The position numbers were made by a program, and so were the translations under genes. 6,847 bases of DNA from an uncultured Lysobacteraceae bacterium (lineage in GTDB: Bacteria > Pseudomonadota > Gammaproteobacteria > Xanthomonadales > Rhodanobacteraceae). The stretch covers positions 1-6,847 of the forward strand of contig CAMLSI010000292.1 of the NCBI GenBank assembly GCA_946482585.1, read 5' to 3'. The notes below the pieces were generated by a model, which was given only the letters and a program-made list of their open reading frames with translations, made no database searches and was not told the origin of the DNA. Positions 1 to 5,500 of the stretch are shown in pieces (position 1 is the stretch's first letter; each line of letters opens with the position of its first letter).

Positions 1-667
1 CGCGCACGTTGAGCTCGAGATTCTTCTCCGGCGCGATGCGGCCGACATAGACCACGGCGAGTTCATCGTCGGTGAGTCCCCAGGACAGGCGCAGCGCCTC
101 GCGGCGGCGTGCCGGATCGAACAGCTGCGTGTCGACCGCTCGGCGCAGCAGACGCACGGCGCCGAAGCCGCGCTCGTGAAGGAAATCGGCGAGCTCCTGC
201 GTCGGCACGAGTGTCGCGGCGGAATGGGCATGGAAATGACGCAGCCACGCGAACACGACCGGCGTCAGCCAGCCGACCCCATAGAAGCGCGCGAAGTCGT
301 CGAAGCGCGTGTGGAAGCCGGTGCTCGCGGCGATGCCGAGGCGCCGCGCGGCCCGCAGCGCCGAGTGGCCGAGCGGGCCTTCGGTCGCGACGTAGATCGC
401 GTCGGGACGCTGCGCGCGCCAGAGCCGTTCGAGCCGACGGCGCGCGGGCCAGCCGAAGCGCAGGCCCGGATAGCGCGGGATCGCGGCACCGCCGACCTGG
501 ATATCGTCGGCGGCCGGCTCGCCGGTTTCGCTGCCGGCGGGCTGGCGAGGACGGATCAGCTGGACCGTATGGCCGCGGCCGCGCAGCCCGTGCGCCAGCG
601 ACTGCACGGTCAGCGCGACGCCGTTGATTTCGGGCGGATAGGTTTCGGTCACGATCGCGATGCGCAT
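1..667 (-). CDS. GT4-family glycosyltransferase, C-terminal part cut by window edge
   Basis: Only the first 222 residues are visible; the gene runs off the left edge. The start M-R-I-A-I-V-T-E-T-Y-P-P-E-I-N-G-V (residues 1-17) is the glycine-loop N-terminus of GT-B fold, GT4 retaining glycosyltransferases. Family-typical blocks follow: T-G-F-H-T-R-F-D-D-F-A-R-F-Y-G near 135-149, V-P-T-Q-E-L near 173-178, and V-G-R-I-A-P-E-K-N-L near 208-217, which opens the nucleotide-sugar-binding C-terminal Rossmann domain. The ATG at 667 has GGAG on the minus strand (complement of 676-679), 8 nt upstream, supporting this start. Such enzymes transfer a sugar from a nucleotide donor at the cytosolic membrane face; the closest types I recall are MgtA/PimB-like mannosyltransferases and the Agt lipid glycosyltransferases. 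Donor and acceptor cannot be read from the sequence. It is divergent from the pst operon across a Pho-box region. The family call is firm; the substrate is unknown. Confidence 0.9.
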   Translation of the reverse strand, partial: MRIAIVTETYPPEINGVALTVQSLAHGLRGRGHTVQLIRPRQPAGSETGEPAADDIQVGGAAIPRYPGLRFGWPARRRLERLWRAQRPDAIYVATEGPLGHSALRAARRLGIAASTGFHTRFDDFARFYGVGWLTPVVFAWLRHFHAHSAATLVPTQELADFLHERGFGAVRLLRRAVDTQLFDPARRREALRLSWGLTDDELAVVYVGRIAPEKNLELNVR

Positions 668-789
668 GGCGCCGGCTCCGGACGCCGCCCGGTCCCGTCG
701 CAACGTCGGGCACGGCGCAGCCGCCCTTTGTAGTGGTGTGGCGATCCGCGGGTTCGTCGCTCGATTCCGGCGCTTTCCGGCGTGCGGCG

Positions 790-849
790 TCATTGCACCG
801 TGTCGCCGTGCTTTCGCTGTGCCGCTCCGGTCCGCCCGCGCGCGAGCAT
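790..849 (-). CDS. Possible 19-residue leader peptide upstream of the glycosyltransferase
   Basis: A 20-codon reading frame including stop starts with ATG at 849. It is preceded on the minus strand by GGAGG (complement of 855-859) with a 5-6 nt spacer, the best Shine-Dalgarno match in the gap. The predicted peptide is MLARGRTGAAQRKHGDTVQ: basic, with no hydrophobic stretch. It ends 122 nt before the glycosyltransferase start and is in a different frame, so it is not an N-terminal extension of that protein. It could be a translated leader, a small protein, or chance. I do not recognise it. Only the ribosome-binding site argues for it. Confidence 0.25.
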   Translation of the reverse strand: MLARGRTGAAQRKHGDTVQ

Positions 850-921
850 CCGAAACCTCCGCTCGAGGAACTCCCGAATCACCCCGTCAGGGTGCGAAGC
901 GCGGATGGCGTGCCGATTGCC

Positions 922-936
922 GCGGCGTGACGCCGC
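922..936. repeat. 6-bp perfect inverted repeat
   Basis: GCGGCG (922-927) and CGCCGC (931-936) form a perfect stem with loop TGA. It lies 16 bp upstream of the main Pho box and overlaps the possible minus-strand Pho box. There is no T-run on either side, so it is not an obvious intrinsic terminator. In DNA this GC-rich such a stem may be accidental. Confidence 0.4.
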
Positions 937-944
937 CATGACAC
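927..944 (-). promoter_or_regulatory. Possible second Pho box facing the glycosyltransferase
   Basis: Read on the minus strand this is GTGTCAT-GGCG-GCGTCAC: two 7-mers with the 4-bp spacer of a PhoB-binding site. Against CTGTCAT the first half matches 6 of 7; the second half matches 5 of 7 if a final C or T is accepted. The 4-bp spacer is GC-rich, unlike typical boxes, and no good -10 follows about 10 bp downstream. It lies only 8 bp from the plus-strand box, so both could also belong to one PhoB array serving pstC. Confidence 0.35.
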
Positions 945-952
945 GTGGCGGG

Positions 953-970
953 CTGTAACATGACTGTCAT
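953..970 (+). promoter_or_regulatory. Pho box (PhoB-binding site) of the pst operon
   Basis: CTGTAAC (953-959), spacer ATGA (960-963), CTGTCAT (964-970): two direct 7-bp half-sites repeated every 11 bp, the established architecture of PhoB boxes. The second half is a perfect match to CTGTCAT; the first differs at two positions, one of which (C for T at the end) is commonly tolerated. It points towards pstC and ends 22 bp before its ATG. PhoB boxes normally replace the -35 element, and a T-A-G-C-G-T hexamer at 981-986 sits about where the -10 should be. Expected effect: induction of pstCAB, probably with phoU, when phosphate is scarce. Confidence 0.85.
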
Positions 971-992
971 ATTCAACTCCTAGCGTGCGCTC

Positions 993-2087
993 ATGCCCGT
1001 TCCGGCTTCTCCGTCGCTCGCCACGCCGCTGGCTGCGCGCTTTGCGCAGCGCGCGGCGTCGCGCGCGCGTCGCGAACGCTGGCTGCGCGGCGGCCTCGGC
1101 GTCGCGGCGGCGATGCTCGCCGCGCTCGCGGTGGCGATGCCGCTGTTCCTGCTCGCATCGGCGCGGGTCGCCCCGGGCTGGAGCGAAACCTTGCTGCCGC
1201 TGCTCGCAGGCAGCGTCAAGGCCGCGTTCTGCGCGCTGGTTGTGGCGATTCCGCTCGGGCTGGGCGCAGCGATCTGGTGCGCGCGCTTCGCGCCGCCGGG
1301 CTGGCGCCGGTTGCTGAAGCCGCTGTTCGAATTGTTCGAAGCCGTCCCTGCGGTCGTGCTCGGTCTCGTTGCCGCGCTGCTGCTGGCGCCGTGGCTCGCC
1401 CGGCACGTGATCGCGCTCGCGATCTTCGTCGCGACGCTCGCGCCCGCGCTCGCCGCCACCGGCGCGCTGTGGCGATACGCGGCGCCGCTGCGCTGGCAGC
1501 GTGCCGCGACCGGCGCGGAAGTCTGGCTGTCGCTGCCCCTGCTCGTGCTGCTCGCCGGAGGCGCATTGGCCGCCGGCAGCGCGTTCGCGGGCACCGCCGT
1601 CGCGGCATTCGCGCAGCCGCAGACACCGTGGAACGCCCTCGTCGTCGGCCTCATGCTTGGACTCGCCGTGATGCCGACCGTGTTCACGCTGTCCGAGGAC
1701 GCGTTGTTCGCGGTGCCCGCCGAATACGCGCTCGGCGCCCAGGCGCTCGGTGCGACGCGCTGGCAGGCACTGTGGCGCCTGCTGTTGCCGATCGCCGCGC
1801 CCGGCATCGCCGCGGCCTTGCTGCTCGGCTTCAGCCGCGCGCTCGGCGAAACCATGATCGTGCTGATGGCCAGCGGCAACACCCCGCTGCTCGATGCGTC
1901 GCCGCTGACAGGGCTGCGCTCGATCGCCGCCAACCTGGTGCTCGAAGCACCCGAAGCGGCGCCCGGCGGTACGCACTACGGTCTGCTCCTGTTGTCGGCG
2001 CTGTTGCTGTTCGGTCTGTGCCTGCTGTTCAACGCTGTCGCCGAACACGTGCGCGGCCGTCTGCGCCGCCGGTTGGCGGGGCTCTAG
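993..2087 (+). CDS. pstC: Phosphate ABC transporter permease PstC, compact form of the long type
   Basis: This 364-residue inner-membrane permease forms the phosphate channel together with PstA. A basic N-tail (about 16-34) precedes TM1 (about 36-56). The MetI-type permease domain starts near 70, with hydrophobic segments around 72-96, 114-134, 138-158, 178-206, 214-232, 264-280 and 329-349. Diagnostic pieces are F-E-A-V-P-A-V-V-L-G-L (115-125), the ATPase-contacting EAA loop E-Y-A-L-G-A-Q-A-L-G-A-T (244-255) and S-R-A-L-G-E-T-M-I-V-L-M-A-S-G-N (281-296). These match my memory of the Pseudomonas-type long PstC rather than the E. coli protein, but the periplasmic domain that separates TM1 and TM2 there is only about 15 residues here. 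The ATG at 993 is the sensible start: the next in-frame Met (41) is inside TM1. There is no Shine-Dalgarno sequence before it. First gene of pstC-pstA-pstB; no pstS precedes it. Confidence 0.95.
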   Translation: MPVPASPSLATPLAARFAQRAASRARRERWLRGGLGVAAAMLAALAVAMPLFLLASARVAPGWSETLLPLLAGSVKAAFCALVVAIPLGLGAAIWCARFAPPGWRRLLKPLFELFEAVPAVVLGLVAALLLAPWLARHVIALAIFVATLAPALAATGALWRYAAPLRWQRAATGAEVWLSLPLLVLLAGGALAAGSAFAGTAVAAFAQPQTPWNALVVGLMLGLAVMPTVFTLSEDALFAVPAEYALGAQALGATRWQALWRLLLPIAAPGIAAALLLGFSRALGETMIVLMASGNTPLLDASPLTGLRSIAANLVLEAPEAAPGGTHYGLLLLSALLLFGLCLLFNAVAEHVRGRLRRRLAGL

Positions 2088-2088
2088 C

Positions 2089-3399
2089 ATGGCGACCGCG
2101 GCGGTTGCACGCGGCGCTTTCCGGCGCAGCGATCCGGGACTTTGGCTCGCCGCCGGCGCAGTCGGCCTGAGCCTGCTCGCGCTCGCGGCCATCCTCTTCG
2201 TGCTGTTGCGGCAGACCGCACAGGCGTTCGTGCCGGCGCCGGTGGCGGAACTGCGCTGGCGCAGCGGCGATGCGGAACAGACGCTGCTCGCTGCCGTGAT
2301 CGAACAGGACGAGCGCGAGCTCATCGTCCGCGGCAGCGAGTGGCAGCGGCGCGGCGCCGACTATCGCCGCATCCGGCGCAGCGATCTGATCGCGCTGACC
2401 TGGCCCGCCGACGCGGTGACGGTACGTCTGCGCGACGGCCGGGAAATCCATCTGCGCAGCGATGCTGCGTCGGCGCAGGACGCGCACGCGGTGCTGCTTG
2501 CGCAAACCCCGCGCGGATTTTCCGCGCGTCGCGAGGATCTTGCCGATGTCGTCGCCGCGAACCGGCTGTCGATGATCGATACGGCCGGCATCGCGTTGCA
2601 GCGCGGCTGGCGTTTCGTCGCCGGCGGGCCGCAGGCCGGCGGCGGCGTGTTTCCTGCGCTGGTCGGCACGGTCGCGCTGGTGCTGCTGATGAGCGTGCTC
2701 GTGATGCCGCTCGGCGTGCTGCTCGCGCTCTGGCTGCACGAATACGCGGGCGGCAGCCGCGGCGCACGCCTCCTGCGCGCGGCCATGGCGAATCTTGCCG
2801 GCGTGCCAGCGGTGATCTACGGCCTGTTCGGCCTGGTGCTGTTCGTCAACGGCATCGGCGGCGGTCTCGATGCGCTGCTCGCGCAGGCGACGCCGCACTG
2901 GGGCGGCGGCGGTCTGCTCTGGTCCGCGCTCACGCTCGCGCTGCTGACCTTGCCCGTCGTCGTCATCGCGACCGAGGAGGGATTGGGCCGCGTGCCCGAC
3001 GCGTTGCGACAGGGCGCGCTCGCGCTCGGCGCCACGCGCGCGGAAACCCTGTGGCGCGTCGTGCTGCCGGTCGCGCGTCCGGCATTGCTGACCGCGCTGA
3101 TCCTCGCGGTCGCGCGCGCGGCCGGCGAGGTCGCTCCGCTGATGCTCGTGGGCGCGGTGAAATACGCACCGGCGCTGCCGCTCGATGACGAATTTCCGTA
3201 TCTGCATCTGTCGCGCCAGTTCATGCATCTCGGCCAGAACGTCTACGACCTCGCGCTGGCCGGCAGTGACGCGCAGCGCGACACGGCGCAGGCGCACGCG
3301 GCTGCGCTGTTGCTGCTCGTCGTCGTGGTCGGGCTGAACGCGGCGGCGATCGTCGTGCGCAACCGCCTGCGCGAGCGTGCGCGGGAGCTCGCCGTATGA
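2089..3399 (+). CDS. pstA: Phosphate ABC transporter permease PstA with periplasmic insert
   Basis: At 436 residues this is the second channel subunit, longer than E. coli PstA (about 296). TM1 spans about 17-40. A mostly polar stretch of about 145 residues (42-186), rich in charged residues and including W-P-A-D-A-V (105-110), should lie in the periplasm; long-type PstA proteins carry such a domain, of unknown role. The permease domain follows: hydrophobic segments about 187-214, 236-254, 277-295, 330-345 and 403-423, a conserved [15 protein letters not shown] (235-249), the EAA loop [21 protein letters not shown] (296-316) and [10 protein letters not shown] (342-351). It starts one base after the pstC stop and its last four bases overlap the pstB start, so translation is coupled. 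GC-rich purines around 2076-2081 may act as ribosome-binding site. Confidence 0.95.
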   Translation: MATAAVARGAFRRSDPGLWLAAGAVGLSLLALAAILFVLLRQTAQAFVPAPVAELRWRSGDAEQTLLAAVIEQDERELIVRGSEWQRRGADYRRIRRSDLIALTWPADAVTVRLRDGREIHLRSDAASAQDAHAVLLAQTPRGFSARREDLADVVAANRLSMIDTAGIALQRGWRFVAGGPQAGGGVFPALVGTVALVLLMSVLVMPLGVLLALWLHEYAGGSRGARLLRAAMANLAGVPAVIYGLFGLVLFVNGIGGGLDALLAQATPHWGGGGLLWSALTLALLTLPVVVIATEEGLGRVPDALRQGALALGATRAETLWRVVLPVARPALLTALILAVARAAGEVAPLMLVGAVKYAPALPLDDEFPYLHLSRQFMHLGQNVYDLALAGSDAQRDTAQAHAAALLLLVVVVGLNAAAIVVRNRLRERARELAV

Positions 3400-4208
3400 G
3401 CGTCGTCGATGTGATGCCGGCGCAGTTGCTGGCAGGGCTCGAGCTCGCGCTCCAAGCGCGCGGCCTGAGCCTCGACTATGCCGGCCGTCGCGCGCTGGCC
3501 GGGGTCGACCTGCAGGTGCCCCGCGGGCGCGTGACCGCGCTGATCGGTCCGTCCGGCTGCGGCAAGTCGAGTCTGCTGCGCTGCTTCAACCGGCTCAACG
3601 ACGAGATCGCGGGCTGCCGCGTCAGCGGCGAAGTCCGCGTGCTCGGCGTCGACGCCTACGCGGACGCGATCGCGTTGCCGGATCTGCGCCGTCGCGTCGG
3701 CATGGTGTTCCAGAAACCCAATCCGTTTCCGCAGTCGGTCGCCGAGAACGTCGCGTTCGGCCTGCGTCTGGCCGGCATTCGCTCGCGGCTCGAACTCGAC
3801 GATCGCGTCGAGGCGGCATTGCGCGCGGCCGGGCTCTGGAACGAGGTGCGCGACCGGCTCGGCGACAGCGCACTGCAACTGTCGGCCGGCCAGCAGCAGC
3901 GTCTCGTGATCGCGCGCGCGCTCGCGGTCGAACCGGAAGTCCTGCTGATGGACGAGCCGGCGTCGATGCTCGACCCGATCTCGACCCTGCGTTTCGAGGA
4001 GCTCGTCGTCGCGCTCCGCGAGCGCTACAGCGTGCTGCTGGTGACGCACAACATGCAGCAGGCGGCGCGCGTCGCCGACTACACCGCGTTCCTGCAGGCG
4101 GGCCGGTTGCTGGAATTCGATGCCACCGACCGCATTTTCACCAACCCGCGCCTGCGCGAGACCGAAGACTACATCACGGGGCGGATACGCGAGACGCAGG
4201 GACGTTGA
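3396..4208 (+). CDS. pstB: Phosphate ABC transporter ATP-binding protein PstB
   Basis: This 270-residue cytosolic ATPase powers PstCA and, with PhoU, links transport to PhoR signalling. Walker A is G-P-S-G-C-G-K-S (51-58), the Q-loop glutamine is Q106 in V-F-Q-K-P-N-P-F, the ABC signature is L-S-A-G-Q-Q-Q-R-L (162-170), Walker B is V-L-L-M-D-E-P (182-188) with catalytic E187, the D-loop is M-L-D-P (191-194), and the switch histidine is H218. The ending [14 protein letters not shown] followed by I-F-T-N-P and T-E-D-Y-I-T-G-R is specific for PstB. Oddities: the signature has A164 where glycine is usual, and the D-loop has Met where Ala is usual. All catalytic residues are present, so it should be active. 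The ATG overlaps the pstA stop as ATGA. About 22 residues precede the ABC core. Confidence 0.97.
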   Translation: MSVVDVMPAQLLAGLELALQARGLSLDYAGRRALAGVDLQVPRGRVTALIGPSGCGKSSLLRCFNRLNDEIAGCRVSGEVRVLGVDAYADAIALPDLRRRVGMVFQKPNPFPQSVAENVAFGLRLAGIRSRLELDDRVEAALRAAGLWNEVRDRLGDSALQLSAGQQQRLVIARALAVEPEVLLMDEPASMLDPISTLRFEELVVALRERYSVLLVTHNMQQAARVADYTAFLQAGRLLEFDATDRIFTNPRLRETEDYITGRIRETQGR

Positions 4209-4246
4209 GCTCCCGTCGCCCCGGTGCCGCTGCCGCATCGCACCTT

Positions 4247-4270
4247 TTACAGCGTGTCAACACGGCGTAA
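4247..4270. promoter_or_regulatory. Interrupted 24-bp dyad in the pstB-phoU gap
   Basis: The gap between pstB and phoU (4209-4314, 106 nt) contains TTAC (4247-4250), CGTGT (4253-4257), ACACG (4260-4264) and GTAA (4267-4270). The left half-site TTACnnCGTGT is mirrored exactly on the right: nine base pairs symmetric about 4258/4259, with 2-bp non-matching steps at the same place in each arm. It could be an operator for a dimeric regulator, or, as RNA, a stem CGUG/CACG with a UCAA loop and an outer UUAC/GUAA stem across a 2x2 internal loop. No T-run follows, so termination is unlikely. It lies 45 nt upstream of phoU. Which protein would bind is unknown. Confidence 0.45.
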
Positions 4271-4314
4271 CCTCGGCCTGTCCAGATACGCCACCGATAG
4301 CTACGAATACACAA

Positions 4315-5037
4315 ATGGACCGTCTCCATCTAGGCCAGCACATTTCCCAGCAGTTCAACAGCGAACTTGCGGCACTCACGAAACAGGTGCTGGCCATGGG
4401 CGGGCTCGTCGAAGCGCAGCTCGCGACGGCGCTGGAAGCGCTCGCGGCGCGCGATCTGCGCCAGGTCGCCCACGTCGTCGCGCGCGAGGACGAGGTCAAT
4501 GCGGCCGAACTCGAGATCGACGCGCGCTGCACCCAGATCCTCGCCCGGCGCCAGCCGGCCGCGTCGGATCTACGGCTCGTGCTCGCGGTCGTGCGCATGG
4601 TGGCGAACCTCGAACGCATCGGCGACGAAGCCGAACGCATCGCGCGCATCGCCGAAAAACTCGGCAGCGTGGAATTCGCCGAACACTATGGTTTCAAGCT
4701 CGCGCAGATGGGCAGCCTGGTCCGGGACCAGCTGCGCGGGACGCTCGACACTTTCGCGCGCATGGACGAAACGCGCGCGCTCGAACGGCTGCGCCGCGAC
4801 CGCGAGGTCGACGTGCTCTACAAGGAGCTTACGCGCCTGCTCGTCGAGCTGATGCAGCGCGAGTCCGAGCGCGTGCCGGCGGCGCTCGAAATGCTCTGGT
4901 GCGCGCGCGCGCTCGAGCGCATCGGCGATCGCTGCAAGAATGTCTGCGAGCAGGTCATCTATCTCGTGCGCGGCAAGGACGTGCGCCACACGGGCCTTTC
5001 GCGCAGCACCGCGCCGCTGCCGGATGCGGCCTCCTGA
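4315..5037 (+). CDS. phoU: Phosphate-signalling regulator PhoU
   Basis: This 240-residue all-helical cytosolic protein is the negative regulator of the Pho response; it works with PstB and PhoR so that PhoB is kept inactive when phosphate is plentiful. The N-terminus M-D-R-L-H-L-G-Q-H-I-S-Q-Q-F-N-S-E-L is very close to E. coli PhoU. Two three-helix PhoU repeats are visible, each with the metal-binding E-R-I-G-D signature: N-L-E-R-I-G-D-E-A-E-R-I-A (98-110) and A-L-E-R-I-G-D-R-C-K-N-V-C (199-211). R-Q-P-A-A-S-D-L-R (79-87) is also typical. The start is placed at 4315 by this N-terminal similarity; the open frame reaches back to about 4120 inside pstB, but those codons do not look like PhoU. 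No Shine-Dalgarno is visible before the ATG. It ends one base from the convergent ybeY stop codon. Confidence 0.96.
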   Translation: MDRLHLGQHISQQFNSELAALTKQVLAMGGLVEAQLATALEALAARDLRQVAHVVAREDEVNAAELEIDARCTQILARRQPAASDLRLVLAVVRMVANLERIGDEAERIARIAEKLGSVEFAEHYGFKLAQMGSLVRDQLRGTLDTFARMDETRALERLRRDREVDVLYKELTRLLVELMQRESERVPAALEMLWCARALERIGDRCKNVCEQVIYLVRGKDVRHTGLSRSTAPLPDAAS

Positions 5038-5038
5038 T

Positions 5039-5500
5039 TCAGGCGTAGGGATCGCGGATGCCGAGTCCCGCGAGCGCGCGGCGCTCGAGCGCTTCCATGC
5101 GTTCGGCTTCGGCATCGACGAGGTGGTCGTAGCCGAGCAGATGCAGCACGCCGTGCACCGTCATGTGGGCGTAGTGATCGCGCAGCGGCTTGCCCTGCTC
5201 GGCGGCTTCGCGTGCGACGACGGGCGCGCAGACGATGAGGTCGCCGAGCAGCGGCGTGCGCACGCCGGGCGGCAGCTCGACAGGAAACGACAGCACGTTC
5301 GTCGCGTAGTCGCGACCGCGGTAGTCGCGGTTGTAGCCGCGGCCCTCGCCGGCATCGACGAGTCGTAGCGACAGTTCGCTCGCGCGGCGCCGCCGCGCGA
5401 CTGCGAGCGCGGCTTCGACCCAGCGCCGGAAGCTGTCCGCGCGTGGAATGCCGGCGGCGGCCAGGCCGGCCGAGCGGCTGACGTGCACGAGCACGCCCAT
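5039..5500 (-). CDS. ybeY: Endoribonuclease YbeY
   Basis: This 153-residue protein has the family's usual length. YbeY is a metal-dependent single-strand endoribonuclease needed for 16S rRNA 3'-end maturation and ribosome quality control. The zinc motif [11 protein letters not shown] spans 116-126, with H116, H120 and H126 as ligands. The conserved [10 protein letters not shown] (64-73) and G-D-L-I-V (86-90) are present, and the N-terminal 50 residues are the usual variable part. The ATG at 5500 shares its A with the TGA stop of the propeller gene upstream, so it probably depends on translation of that gene; the only purine patch before it is a weak GAG. It is the visible end of the phoH-propeller-ybeY operon. 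It converges on phoU with one intervening base and no terminator between them. Confidence 0.96.
   Translation of the reverse strand: MGVLVHVSRSAGLAAAGIPRADSFRRWVEAALAVARRRRASELSLRLVDAGEGRGYNRDYRGRDYATNVLSFPVELPPGVRTPLLGDLIVCAPVVAREAAEQGKPLRDHYAHMTVHGVLHLLGYDHLVDAEAERMEALERRALAGLGIRDPYA

Larger units (their letters stand above)
668..992. promoter_or_regulatory. Divergent intergenic control region between glycosyltransferase and pstC
   Basis: This 325-bp gap has no gene of normal size. From left to right it contains: the glycosyltransferase Shine-Dalgarno (676-679); a short direct repeat TTCCGGCG at 765-772 and 775-782; a 19-codon minus-strand ORF (790-849); a weak hairpin CACCC/GGGTG (880-884, 890-894); a 6-bp inverted repeat GCGGCG/CGCCGC (922-927, 931-936); a possible minus-strand Pho box (927-944); and the clear plus-strand Pho box (953-970). 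The last 60 bp are visibly richer in A+T than the rest, as expected of a promoter. No convincing consensus -35/-10 pair for the glycosyltransferase is visible. Confidence 0.7.

Noticed and set aside
749..772. tRNA T-arm-like string (GGGTTCG ... CGATTCC)
   Set aside because: The spacing between the arms is wrong and no acceptor, D or anticodon arms can be folded around it.
880..894. Hairpin CACCC/GGGTG as an intrinsic terminator
   Set aside because: The stem is only 5 bp and there is no T-run after it on either strand; no gene ends nearby.
879..4238. Long minus-strand open frames (up to about 480 codons) opposite pstC, pstA and pstB, rich in Arg, Gln and Glu
   Set aside because: They are antisense shadows of GC-rich genes: low-complexity composition, no recognisable domain, and each lies entirely over a strongly identified gene on the other strand.
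4254..4271. Second pst Pho box upstream of phoU (GTGTCAA, 4-bp spacer, GCGTAAC)
   Set aside because: The spacing is right, but both halves have two or three mismatches and the first base is wrong in each; the symmetrical dyad explains the same bases better.
4120..4314. N-terminal extension of PhoU back into pstB
   Set aside because: The frame is open, but the residues do not resemble PhoU and would overlap pstB by 89 nt; similarity to known PhoU N-termini begins exactly at 4315.
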